DNA of 64,000 nt from NCBI GenBank assembly GCA_024280945.1, contig JAMXLO010000088.1, positions 124,001 to 188,000 of the forward strand. The letters run 5' to 3'. Position 1 is the stretch's first letter; each line of letters begins with the position of its first letter. A program made the translations under genes and the position numbers. A model generated the notes under the pieces. It was not told the origin of the DNA. It saw only the letters and a program-made list of their open reading frames with translations, and searched no databases. Positions 57,373 through 64,000 of the stretch are shown here, in pieces. This DNA is from Acetobacteraceae bacterium (lineage in GTDB: Bacteria > Pseudomonadota > Alphaproteobacteria > Acetobacterales > Acetobacteraceae).

Positions 57373-58203
57373 CCAGTTCCTTGCCTTTGCTCCGGCGTGA
57401 ACAGCCAGATACCCAAGCCCATCAATAGCATTGCCACCGGCACGACCAGGAAAGCCTTGGCAAATGATCCAGTGCTTTGCTGGATGCCGACAGTCACGAA
57501 CGGCCAGAGCACAAATCCGACCAGCCAAGCCACGGCCCACGAGAACCCGTTGCCAATGCCGCGGCACCGGGTTGGATACATTTCCGCGGTGAGGATCATG
57601 CTCGGAGCCCAGAAGCCCAGGAAGCCAATACTCCACAACAGTCCATAGACCCACAGCGCGGTATTGCTCTCGGCGAACACCCACAGCGTGCGCAACACCG
57701 CACCTTCAGGCAACATGACGTAGGACGCCGGTTTCCGGCCGAAGCGGTCGGAGATCAGGCCAGCGAAGAACAGGCCGAGGAAGCCGATCAGTCCCCACCA
57801 TATATAGAAGGTACCATAGGTGGCCGTGGACCAGTGGCGCTCCTGTGCCAGGTAGAGCGGCATCCACCCGCCCACCGTGCCGTAGATAATGGTGCTGCAG
57901 CAGGCGATGAACGTCGCCGCAGCCGTGTTTTTCAGCGTATCGGGCAGGAACAGCTGACGAACCGGCGCCTTCGCAGCGCGGTCGAGCCAGGCCAGGCCTG
58001 CGGCCAGCAGTGGTTGGCCAGCGGCCTGTGCCTCGCGAAATTGCCGCCGCCGATCCTGCAGGCGCACCCAGTAGGGCGCCTTCGGCATTCCGATACGGAT
58101 ACCTGCGAGCAGCGCGACCACGACGGGAATCAAGCACGTGATAATTCTGCTCGAGTGGGCCGGTGACGATATCGGAGGACGCGACGGCTCCCGATGGGCT
58201 CAT
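57348..58203 (-). pseudogene. MFS sugar-type transporter relic (N-terminal half deleted, frame lost)
   Basis: The frame ending at 57348 encodes only the C-terminal six helices of an MFS transporter, beginning at IPVVVALLAGIRIGMPKAPY, which corresponds to the end of helix 6 and the central loop. Upstream on the same strand, ATG 58203 with a perfect GGAGGG seven bases before it starts MSPSGAVASSDIVTGPLEQN, a plausible MFS cytosolic leader, but this runs into the transporter body out of frame. The simplest reading is an internal deletion of about 150-200 codons. A remaining 261-residue product from TTG 58133 would be half a transporter. Confidence 0.75.
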
Positions 58204-58296
58204 AGGCGGTCCCTCCTCGGAATGCGTGTTGTGGCCCTTCCTGGCAGAAGGGCGATCGAAGATGGAAGTCTTGCCGGAGCTGGGTCAAGCGCTCCC

Positions 58297-58758
58297 TCAT
58301 GGCGGCAGTGTCTCAGTCCGTAATTCAGCCTCCGCGCCCTGTGAGCTCGCCTCGGTCGAATTCGCAGCGAGACACTCGATATTCACTTCATCCGTGACGG
58401 GAATGAGTACCAAGAGAAGCTGGTCGTCGTTCACGACATGATCCTTGTGCCCCTTGCCCCTCGTGTCTTCGAGGAAGACGATTGCACCCTGGCTGAACCT
58501 GCGCCTTTGTCCGTCACTTACCTCGACCTCTAGCGACCCTTCCGAGAACACAACAAATTGTCGAGCCGGAGCTGGATGCCAGTCGTGGGCAATCAAGGCG
58601 GCCGAGCCGACAAGAAATCGCACTTGCGTCGAGGCGATAGGAGGCGACATGCCCATCGGCGGAAGACCCTCCGCCGGAACGATGGAAGTCAGCGGCACCT
58701 CATTGTCCGAGAAGTGCGATTCTCCATGATCGTCAGCAAAGATGCGAGTGATCATCAT
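58297..58758 (-). CDS. Cupin domain protein
   Basis: A 153-residue protein from ATG 58758 (MMITRIFADDHGESHFSD), six bases after AGGAGA. The beta-barrel motif is weakly conserved: HDWHPAPARQFVVFSEGSLE and VSDGQRRRFSQGAIVFLEDT, then GHKDHVVNDDQLLLVLIPV. Some metal ligands of the classical cupin motif 1 are replaced, so catalysis is uncertain. It is placed 93 bases before the decayed MFS gene, on the same strand. Confidence 0.8.
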   Translation of the reverse strand: MMITRIFADDHGESHFSDNEVPLTSIVPAEGLPPMGMSPPIASTQVRFLVGSAALIAHDWHPAPARQFVVFSEGSLEVEVSDGQRRRFSQGAIVFLEDTRGKGHKDHVVNDDQLLLVLIPVTDEVNIECLAANSTEASSQGAEAELRTETLPP

Positions 58759-58780
58759 AGTGCATCTCCTGGCTTGACAC

Positions 58781-59260
58781 TTGTCACAACTGCTGCCCAC
58801 CCTCTACGAGGCGCGGCCCGTCCACAATCGGACCGGAGGGGGAGACACAATACACTTCGACGGCACGTGCTCATCCAAGGTGCAATCGCAGACGACAATG
58901 GAAGTTCCTGGCCCGACCAACCGGCAAGTCGGCGTATCGATGATGCTGGGCAAGCACAAGTGCGCGGTTCCGCAGTGGAATGATGCAAGGATGACCTATG
59001 TGGGCACGACCGATAGTGTCGATGGCCATGGTGAACAGCGCGGCTATTTTCAGAACGTGCACACTAACGGCGATACCAGCTTCGGGACCTTCGGAGCGAA
59101 GGTCGCGATGGCAGACGCGCCGACCGTTGAAGGCACCTGGCGCTTCACCAGGGGGACAGGTTCTCTGTCAAAGCTGTCGGGAAGTGGCGTGTTCACGGCG
59201 CAGATGACATCGCCAACCGATTCCGAGATGACATGGAGCGGCAGCTACGAGCTCAGTTGA
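58781..59260 (+). CDS. Beta-rich protein of unknown function, probably 5'-truncated
   Basis: A 159-codon frame with only a TTG (58781) near its start; the next Met is at residue 40 (ATG 58898). The body is beta-rich (FDGTCSSKVQSQTTMEV, YVGTTDSVDGHGEQRGYFQN, DTSFGTFGAKVAMADAP, SGSGVFTAQMTSPTDSEMTW) and resembles small exported lipocalin-like proteins of about 150-160 residues, which begin with a signal peptide. None is present here. GGAGGGGGA at 58843-58851 precedes an ATA where a start would be expected. Either the 5' end has been lost or translation begins internally. Confidence 0.5.
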   Translation: MSQLLPTLYEARPVHNRTGGGDTIHFDGTCSSKVQSQTTMEVPGPTNRQVGVSMMLGKHKCAVPQWNDARMTYVGTTDSVDGHGEQRGYFQNVHTNGDTSFGTFGAKVAMADAPTVEGTWRFTRGTGSLSKLSGSGVFTAQMTSPTDSEMTWSGSYELS

Positions 59261-59272
59261 GCTGACCACATT

Positions 59273-59292
59273 CTGGCGGTTGAAACCGTCAG
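59273..59292. terminator. Small hairpin at convergent gene ends
   Basis: CTGGCGGTT pairs with AACCGTCAG (one G-T pair) around the stop codon of the HpaB-family gene. It is a weak candidate for a bidirectional terminator. Confidence 0.3.
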
Positions 59293-60818
59293 CGATTGAT
59301 CCAGCTCGCGTCAGCCCAGCCGTTCTCGTCGTAGTCAGCCATGCACTGCTCGACCAGCTGTTCCATCGACCTCAGGTCGCCGCCGCGCTCAGCGCCAGTC
59401 AACGTCTGGGCCCGGATATCTTCCCAGCCACCCGCGTAATTGCGCTCATATAGTTCGTGTCGTCCGCCGAATTCGGTGCCCATAGCATCCCACAGGAGCT
59501 TCATGATCTTGATCCGCTCCTTATACTCGACGCCGTGCGAACCTCGTACATACTGACGCAGGTACGGCTCGATCGCGGGGTTTCTGAAGTCCTTCACTGA
59601 CGATGGCAGGTAGATCAATGCGGAGGTGACGGTACGCTCGATAATGTCCTTGATCCTGGGATAGGCGTCCGGCGCGAAGACACGGTAGGCGAGGCCGGCG
59701 CGCAGGTTCGGCAGGACCGCATCACCCACCCATGGATCGGGATCGTTCGCCATCGCGTTCGACAGCGACCAAAAGAGATTGCGCCAGGCGATCGCTTCGC
59801 CGAGCTGCACCTGGTTCCCGCGAGCGTCGTCGCCGCCGGTGCAGCGCAACGCCTTTGCCAACAACCCGCAGATGAAGTCCAGCTTGACCGCGAACCTGGT
59901 GCAGCCCTGGAACTGGAACCCATGCATGAATCCCGAACGTGGATAGAAACTCAGCACGCGTGCCGGGTCGCGATAGATGAAGATGTCCTCCCAGGGGACG
60001 AACACGTTGTCGAGGATGAAGATCGCGTCGTTCTCGTCGAACCGCGACGACAACGGATAATCGTATGGCGAGCCGTTCAGCATTGCCGCCTTCTCGTACG
60101 ACGTGCGGCAGATCAGCTTGAGGCCGGGCGCATCGATCGGCACCATGAACATCAGCGACATGTCCAGATCCTCGGTCGCGGTCTTCGAGCTCTGGCCCAT
60201 GAAGTTGTAGTGGGTGATTGCAGCCGAGGTGGCTACGACCTTGGCGCCTGACACGATGATTCCGGCGTCCGTCTCCTTCTGCACGGAAACATACACGTCC
60301 TTCACCTGCTCGGCCGGCTTGTGGCGATCGATGGGCGGATTGACGATGGCGTGGTTCATGAACGGCACGGTTTCCTGCGCGCGCTTGTACCAGGCGCGGG
60401 CGTTGGCTGCGTATGGGCCGTAGTACTCGGGGTTGCCGCCCAGTGTGTTGGAGTACGCCGCCTTGTAGTCCGGTGTGCGACCCATCCAGCCATAGGTCAT
60501 CCGTGACCAGGCGGCGATGGCCGCCTGTGCGCCACGCAGATCCTCGCGCGAGCGTGGCACGCGGAAGAAGCGATGGGTGTAGCCGCCGGAACCTGTGTCG
60601 GTCGGGCAGGTGAGCACATCGCGGCGCTTCTGATCATGCAGCGCGTCATAGAGGCGGGCGATCGAACGCACCGAGTTGCGCAGTGCGGGGTGCGTCGTCA
60701 CGTCGGCGATGCGTTCGCCGTCGATGTAGACCTCGCGGCCGTCGCGGAGCGAGCGCATGTACTCGGCCCCGGTGTAGGGGCGCTTACGATCGGCGATGAC
60801 GTCTTCGGGCTTGCTCAT
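59289..60818 (-). CDS. 4-hydroxyphenylacetate 3-hydroxylase (HpaB) family oxygenase component
   Basis: A 509-residue two-component flavin monooxygenase with acyl-CoA dehydrogenase fold (MSKPEDVIADRKRPYTGAEY). Typical blocks are FFRVPRSREDLRGAQAAIAA, SRMTYGWMGRTPDYKAAYSN, NHAIVNPPIDRHKP, VSGAKVVATSAAITHYNFMG and NVFVPWEDIFIYRDPARVL. It ortho-hydroxylates a phenol with FADH2 from a partner reductase; no reductase gene is adjacent. Homologues include HpaB, chlorophenol and pyoverdine enzymes, so the substrate is open. Located 27 bases after the ClC gene. Confidence 0.9.
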   Translation of the reverse strand: MSKPEDVIADRKRPYTGAEYMRSLRDGREVYIDGERIADVTTHPALRNSVRSIARLYDALHDQKRRDVLTCPTDTGSGGYTHRFFRVPRSREDLRGAQAAIAAWSRMTYGWMGRTPDYKAAYSNTLGGNPEYYGPYAANARAWYKRAQETVPFMNHAIVNPPIDRHKPAEQVKDVYVSVQKETDAGIIVSGAKVVATSAAITHYNFMGQSSKTATEDLDMSLMFMVPIDAPGLKLICRTSYEKAAMLNGSPYDYPLSSRFDENDAIFILDNVFVPWEDIFIYRDPARVLSFYPRSGFMHGFQFQGCTRFAVKLDFICGLLAKALRCTGGDDARGNQVQLGEAIAWRNLFWSLSNAMANDPDPWVGDAVLPNLRAGLAYRVFAPDAYPRIKDIIERTVTSALIYLPSSVKDFRNPAIEPYLRQYVRGSHGVEYKERIKIMKLLWDAMGTEFGGRHELYERNYAGGWEDIRAQTLTGAERGGDLRSMEQLVEQCMADYDENGWADASWINR

Positions 60819-60845
60819 CGGCTTCTTGGCGCCTCCCCGCGTTGA

Positions 60846-62693
60846 TCACTCACCTGACAGTTCACGCCGGCGACGATCCAGTTCTTCGCTGTAGCGGCGA
60901 AGTGCGTACTGCTCCGTCAGCAACCCGATCACGCGCCGTGACTCGGCGCTGTCGACCACCGAGAGAGCATCGCTCTCCGCGTTCTCGAACATCGCCACCG
61001 CTTCCTTGATCGTCATCTGCGGCAGCAGCACCGTGTCGATGTAATGCAGCAGGTCGCGGACCTGATGGTTCTCGTCGGCATCGGCGTGGACCTCGGCCGG
61101 CAGCACGATACCGGCATAGCGGTCGTCTTCGTCGATCACCACCACGCGCTGATGCGCGCCAAGAGGGAAGTCACGCTTGAAGGCGGCAATGGGAGTGTCG
61201 GCTCGCACGGTCCGCATCTCACGCCGCATCATTCGGCCAACAGTCAGATTGCGCATCCAGCCGATATCCACGGCGCTGCGGATCGCCTCACCGCGAAGAT
61301 GAAAGCGCCATGTGGCGAAGGAGTACCCGAACGTCCGGCGGACCGTGAGTGCCGATATGACGCAGGCAGCGAGCACCGCGACGGTCAACGGCAGGCTGCC
61401 TGTGCTTTCGAGGGCCAGAAAGCCCATGGTCAGCGGCCCGCCGATGATCGCCACCGCCAGGCCGCTCATGCCGACCAGTGCGCAGACGACGGGCGAGACC
61501 GCGTGAGCCGTGCTGACGATGGCGAGGCCACCGGCGAATGTTCGCCCGACGAGCGCACCGAGAAACAACGAGGCAAAGAACAGACCGCCCCGGAACCCAG
61601 AGCCGATCGAGATCGCCGAAGCGATCGACTTCAACACCACCAGCATCGCGAGATGCGACAACGAATATGGCGCCTCGATGACGATGCCCAACGCGCCGTG
61701 GCCGGAGGACAGCACTGCGGGTGTGATCAAAGCCAGAGCGCCGACGGCGAGACCGCCGATAGCTGGGCGCAGCCAACCTGGGACGCCACTGCGGCGAAAC
61801 AACTCCTCGGTCAGCGTGACGCCACGCATGATGGCAATGCCGATCAAGGCGCACAGCATCCCGAGAGCGAGGATCGGGATGTAGTCGAGCATGTCGACGC
61901 GCGATGGCACCTGCACCGCGAGGTCGAAGGGCGCGGTGCTGAGCGCGTTGACGACGGAAACCGCGACGATCGACGCGACGGCGACTGGCGCGAAGGTGCC
62001 TAGCGTGTATGTCCCAATGACGAGCTCGAAGGCGTAGAATGCCCCGGTGAGCGGCGCGTTGAAGGCGCCTGCGATGGCACCGGCCGCGCCGCAACCAACC
62101 ATCAGCCGCAAGTCGTTGCGACGCAGGCGGAACATCCGGCCGAAGCGCGACGCGATTGCTGAACCAATCTGGGTGTAGCCGGCCTCAAGCCCGATCGACG
62201 CCCCGACGCCGTTCGACACGATCGTCTGGCCCATCACGATCAGGCCATCATTGAGCGACATGCGCCCGCCATACAGAGCATTCGCCTCGATAGGGTCGAC
62301 GGCCCGGCGAGGCCGATAACGCGCGATGAGCAAACCGGCGAGTCCCAGCGCCAGTCCGCCGAGTGTCGGCACAATCACCGTCCGCAGCGGATTGAGTTCG
62401 ACCATCGCGCTCAGGCGCTGATTGGGTCCGATCTCGAACAGTACCTCGTGGATGAGCTGCGTCGCCTCGGTCATCACCGAAACCATGATGCCGGCGAACG
62501 AGCCAACGAAAGCGGACAGCACGACGAGCCAGACCTCGTCGGTGCGAACCAACGCGCGCAGCGTCTGCGGCGCGTGCAGAACGGCGTCACCAAATGCACG
62601 GCGAGGACGGTGGTAGCGAGTGGACGCAGTTCGCCCCGCGGACGGGGCCGTTGAGGCACCCGCGATGGTTGAGTCGCCAGGAAGTGTCGACAT
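60846..62693 (-). CDS. ClC family chloride channel/transporter with C-terminal CBS pair
   Basis: A 615-residue ClC protein. The membrane core (about 50-445) contains GASIGLEAGYTQ, the counterpart of GREGPxxQ with the gating Glu kept, and GAIAGAFNAPLTGAFYAFEL. GSGFRGGLFFASLFLGALVG corresponds to the GxFxP filter segment, with the Pro missing. Residues about 480-605 hold two CBS domains (VRADTPIAAFKRDFPLGAHQ, MTIKEAVAMFENAESDALSV) that may bind nucleotides and control gating. Whether it is a channel or a H+/Cl- exchanger cannot be decided here. Confidence 0.92.
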   Translation of the reverse strand: MSTLPGDSTIAGASTAPSAGRTASTRYHRPRRAFGDAVLHAPQTLRALVRTDEVWLVVLSAFVGSFAGIMVSVMTEATQLIHEVLFEIGPNQRLSAMVELNPLRTVIVPTLGGLALGLAGLLIARYRPRRAVDPIEANALYGGRMSLNDGLIVMGQTIVSNGVGASIGLEAGYTQIGSAIASRFGRMFRLRRNDLRLMVGCGAAGAIAGAFNAPLTGAFYAFELVIGTYTLGTFAPVAVASIVAVSVVNALSTAPFDLAVQVPSRVDMLDYIPILALGMLCALIGIAIMRGVTLTEELFRRSGVPGWLRPAIGGLAVGALALITPAVLSSGHGALGIVIEAPYSLSHLAMLVVLKSIASAISIGSGFRGGLFFASLFLGALVGRTFAGGLAIVSTAHAVSPVVCALVGMSGLAVAIIGGPLTMGFLALESTGSLPLTVAVLAACVISALTVRRTFGYSFATWRFHLRGEAIRSAVDIGWMRNLTVGRMMRREMRTVRADTPIAAFKRDFPLGAHQRVVVIDEDDRYAGIVLPAEVHADADENHQVRDLLHYIDTVLLPQMTIKEAVAMFENAESDALSVVDSAESRRVIGLLTEQYALRRYSEELDRRRRELSGE

Positions 62694-62803
62694 GAGCGAC
62701 GTCCAGCCGGCAGCGCGAAGCGACCCCCTTCTTGGGACTTGTGCGTCGCAGGATCAACCGTTGCTGTGCGGTTTTGTCCGGAGGTGTGGTAAATTTAAGC
62801 CAT

Positions 62804-63805
62804 TCACCCCCCCGGCGGCGGAAGACCTCGCTCGATGCGCGTCGTCTCGAGGTCATCCTGCACGAAAGCCCGGATGACCTCGGCGATGGGTTCGTGGCTT
62901 GCGAAACCAAGCGTTCGGGCACGAATCGCCTCGAAGGCCGGAGGCCAGAGACCGACGATACCGGCGATCTCCTTATCCTCAACGCGTCGCACCAGACCGG
63001 ATGCCCCTGGCCTCACGTCGTCAACCGCCCGCAGGAGCTGCGCGATGGTCGTGCTGAGGCCTGGGGGATTGATACTGCGGTCCAGTCCCATCCGTGTCGT
63101 ATCCATGGTCGCCGCGTGCAACAGCCAGTCGACGGCGCGGCGGGGGCTGCACACCCAAGCGGCGAAATTGTCGGGCACAGGCAGGTCGGCAGGCAACCCA
63201 AGCAGGGGCTCACGGGCGATGGCGGAGAAAAAGGAACTGGCGGCACGGTTAGGCCGACCAGGACGGACAATCACGGTCGGCAGGCGGATGGATACCGCGT
63301 CGAGAAAGCCGCGACGGGATGCATCGGCCAGCATCAACTCTGCCGCGGCCTTCTGTGCGCCATAGCTGTTTGCGGGAACCTGCCTGGCATCATCGGCCAG
63401 TACGGTCTCCTGACCGCCGGAGAAGCTTGCCACCGATGAGGTGAACACGACGCGGGGTGGCTTGCCGCCTCCCGCCACCAGGCGGCGGCAGGCATCGACC
63501 ACTGTATCGGTGCCCCGCAGGTTCACGCGGCGTCCCAGATCGTAATCCTGCTCCGCCTGGGCCGAAACGACGGCAGCCAGGTGAAAAATGACGTCGGTCC
63601 CCTCCGGGATCGCCTCGGATGGCAGATCGACGAGATCGCCACCGACGGTCATGACGGGGAATGGTGCCGCTTGCCCGGGAGGCGCCGCTAGATCGAACAG
63701 CGTCAGCGAGGCAACAGCAGAGCCACCGAGCTTGCCATCGTGCGCCAGGCGGCCAGCGAGCTTGCGGCCAAGGAAGCCACCACCGCCCAGAATGGATATC
63801 CGCAT
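62804..63805 (-). CDS. NAD-dependent epimerase/dehydratase family protein, D-erythronate dehydrogenase-like
   Basis: An extended SDR protein of 333 residues. ATG 63805 (MRISILGGGGFLGRKLAGRL) has GGAGGA six bases upstream. The cofactor motif is GGGGFLG; the FHLAAVVSAQAEQDYDLG, FTSSVASFSGG and SYGAQKAAAE segments carry Ser and the Tyr/Lys pair. Overall order resembles DenD, which oxidises D-erythronate at C2 in sugar-acid catabolism; kinase and isomerase partners of that route are not in the window. Confidence 0.82.
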   Translation of the reverse strand: MRISILGGGGFLGRKLAGRLAHDGKLGGSAVASLTLFDLAAPPGQAAPFPVMTVGGDLVDLPSEAIPEGTDVIFHLAAVVSAQAEQDYDLGRRVNLRGTDTVVDACRRLVAGGGKPPRVVFTSSVASFSGGQETVLADDARQVPANSYGAQKAAAELMLADASRRGFLDAVSIRLPTVIVRPGRPNRAASSFFSAIAREPLLGLPADLPVPDNFAAWVCSPRRAVDWLLHAATMDTTRMGLDRSINPPGLSTTIAQLLRAVDDVRPGASGLVRRVEDKEIAGIVGLWPPAFEAIRARTLGFASHEPIAEVIRAFVQDDLETTRIERGLPPPGG

Positions 63806-63958
63806 GTGTCCTCCATTTTCTGGCGGACACGATTGCACCGGCTTGCGCGGGCGGTCCACCGCCGTGCCAACGCCAGACGGAGCGCCGGCACCGAGGCGAG
63901 GATGAGCACCCAGGCAGCGACCATCCTGGATTCAATCCGATATGTTATTAATACAGGC

Positions 63959-64000
63959 GTGACGACTCCCCCGAAAGTATGGCAAGCTCGCGCAGACGTT
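63959..64000 (+). CDS. Possible 5' end of a gene cut by the right window edge
   Basis: GTG 63959 opens a 14-codon frame (VTTPPKVWQARADV) that continues past the window. AT-rich sequence (TATGTTATTAAT) just before it could be part of a promoter. Too short to identify. Confidence 0.2.
   Translation, partial: MTTPPKVWQARADV

Noticed and set aside
58774-58802. TTGACA at 58774 as a promoter for the gene at 58781
   Set aside because: No -10-like box at a suitable distance, and it would lie too close to the proposed start.

Overview
The window is about 64 kb of GC-rich (roughly 62%) bacterial chromosome. Its gene content and the order rplU-rpmA-obgE-proB-proA-nadD-rsfS point to an alphaproteobacterium, most likely of the Acetobacteraceae or a near relative. 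This assignment is inferred from protein family resemblance, not from a 16S gene. There is no rRNA, tRNA, transposase, phage structural gene, CRISPR array or plasmid replication gene. The DNA reads as ordinary chromosome with one housekeeping block and several small catabolic, stress and transport clusters.

Layout: (1) 1-5.4 kb, a tripartite RND efflux system (outer-membrane factor cut by the left edge, membrane fusion protein, HAE1-type pump). (2) 5.5-7.3 kb, a periplasmic sorbosone-dehydrogenase-like beta-propeller fused to cytochrome c. (3) 7.3-13.2 kb, a minus-strand housekeeping operon (L21, L27, ObgE, ProB, ProA, NadD, RsfS) with a near-consensus sigma-70 promoter before rplU and a palindromic GC-rich element that supplies the ObgE tail and the proB ribosome-binding region. 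(4) 13.3-16 kb, a GNAT acetyltransferase, a secreted peptidoglycan-binding protein, an orphan DUF1217 protein and dUTPase. (5) 16-19.1 kb, a nitrate/sulfonate-type ABC transporter made of a double-length permease and an ATPase with an AAA-associated C-terminal domain. (6) 19.4-23.3 kb, a PEP-mutase/isocitrate-lyase family protein and a very large two-haem secreted cytochrome. (7) 23.3-28.2 kb, an oxidoreductase pseudogene, a creatininase-family amidohydrolase and a fused HyuA-HyuB hydantoinase/oxoprolinase. (8) 28-32.3 kb, AsmA, a flavin reductase and a small secreted protein. (9) 32.3-39.2 kb, the prkA-yeaH-spoVR stress operon next to a divergent ECF sigma factor and small zinc-finger anti-sigma pair. 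(10) 39.2-42.2 kb, an APH kinase / acyl-CoA dehydrogenase / SDR trio that resembles the 4-hydroxyacyl-CoA (levulinate-type) route. (11) 42.4-45.2 kb, a DUF839-GDPD fusion. (12) 45.3-51.8 kb, a DUF1345 protein, an M20 peptidase, a nucleoside hydrolase, a Cys-rich protein, a FAD amine oxidase, DUF4242 and two Asp/Glu-racemase-fold proteins. (13) 51.8-59.3 kb, an accessory zone with a polytopic membrane protein, a two-module SnoaL protein, an LLM flavin oxidoreductase, an epoxide hydrolase, a secreted C13 (legumain-like) peptidase, a cupin and three decayed genes. (14) 59.3-63.8 kb, an HpaB-family hydroxylase, a ClC channel with CBS domains and a DenD-like dehydrogenase.

No single new system dominates. 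The strongest leads are the 997-residue two-haem IPT-like cytochrome, the kinase/dehydrogenase/SDR trio without its CoA ligase, a racemase-fold protein lacking both catalytic cysteines, the DUF839-GDPD fusion, two gene relics with readable deletion junctions, and two perfect short tandem duplications (18 bp and 17 bp) in control regions.
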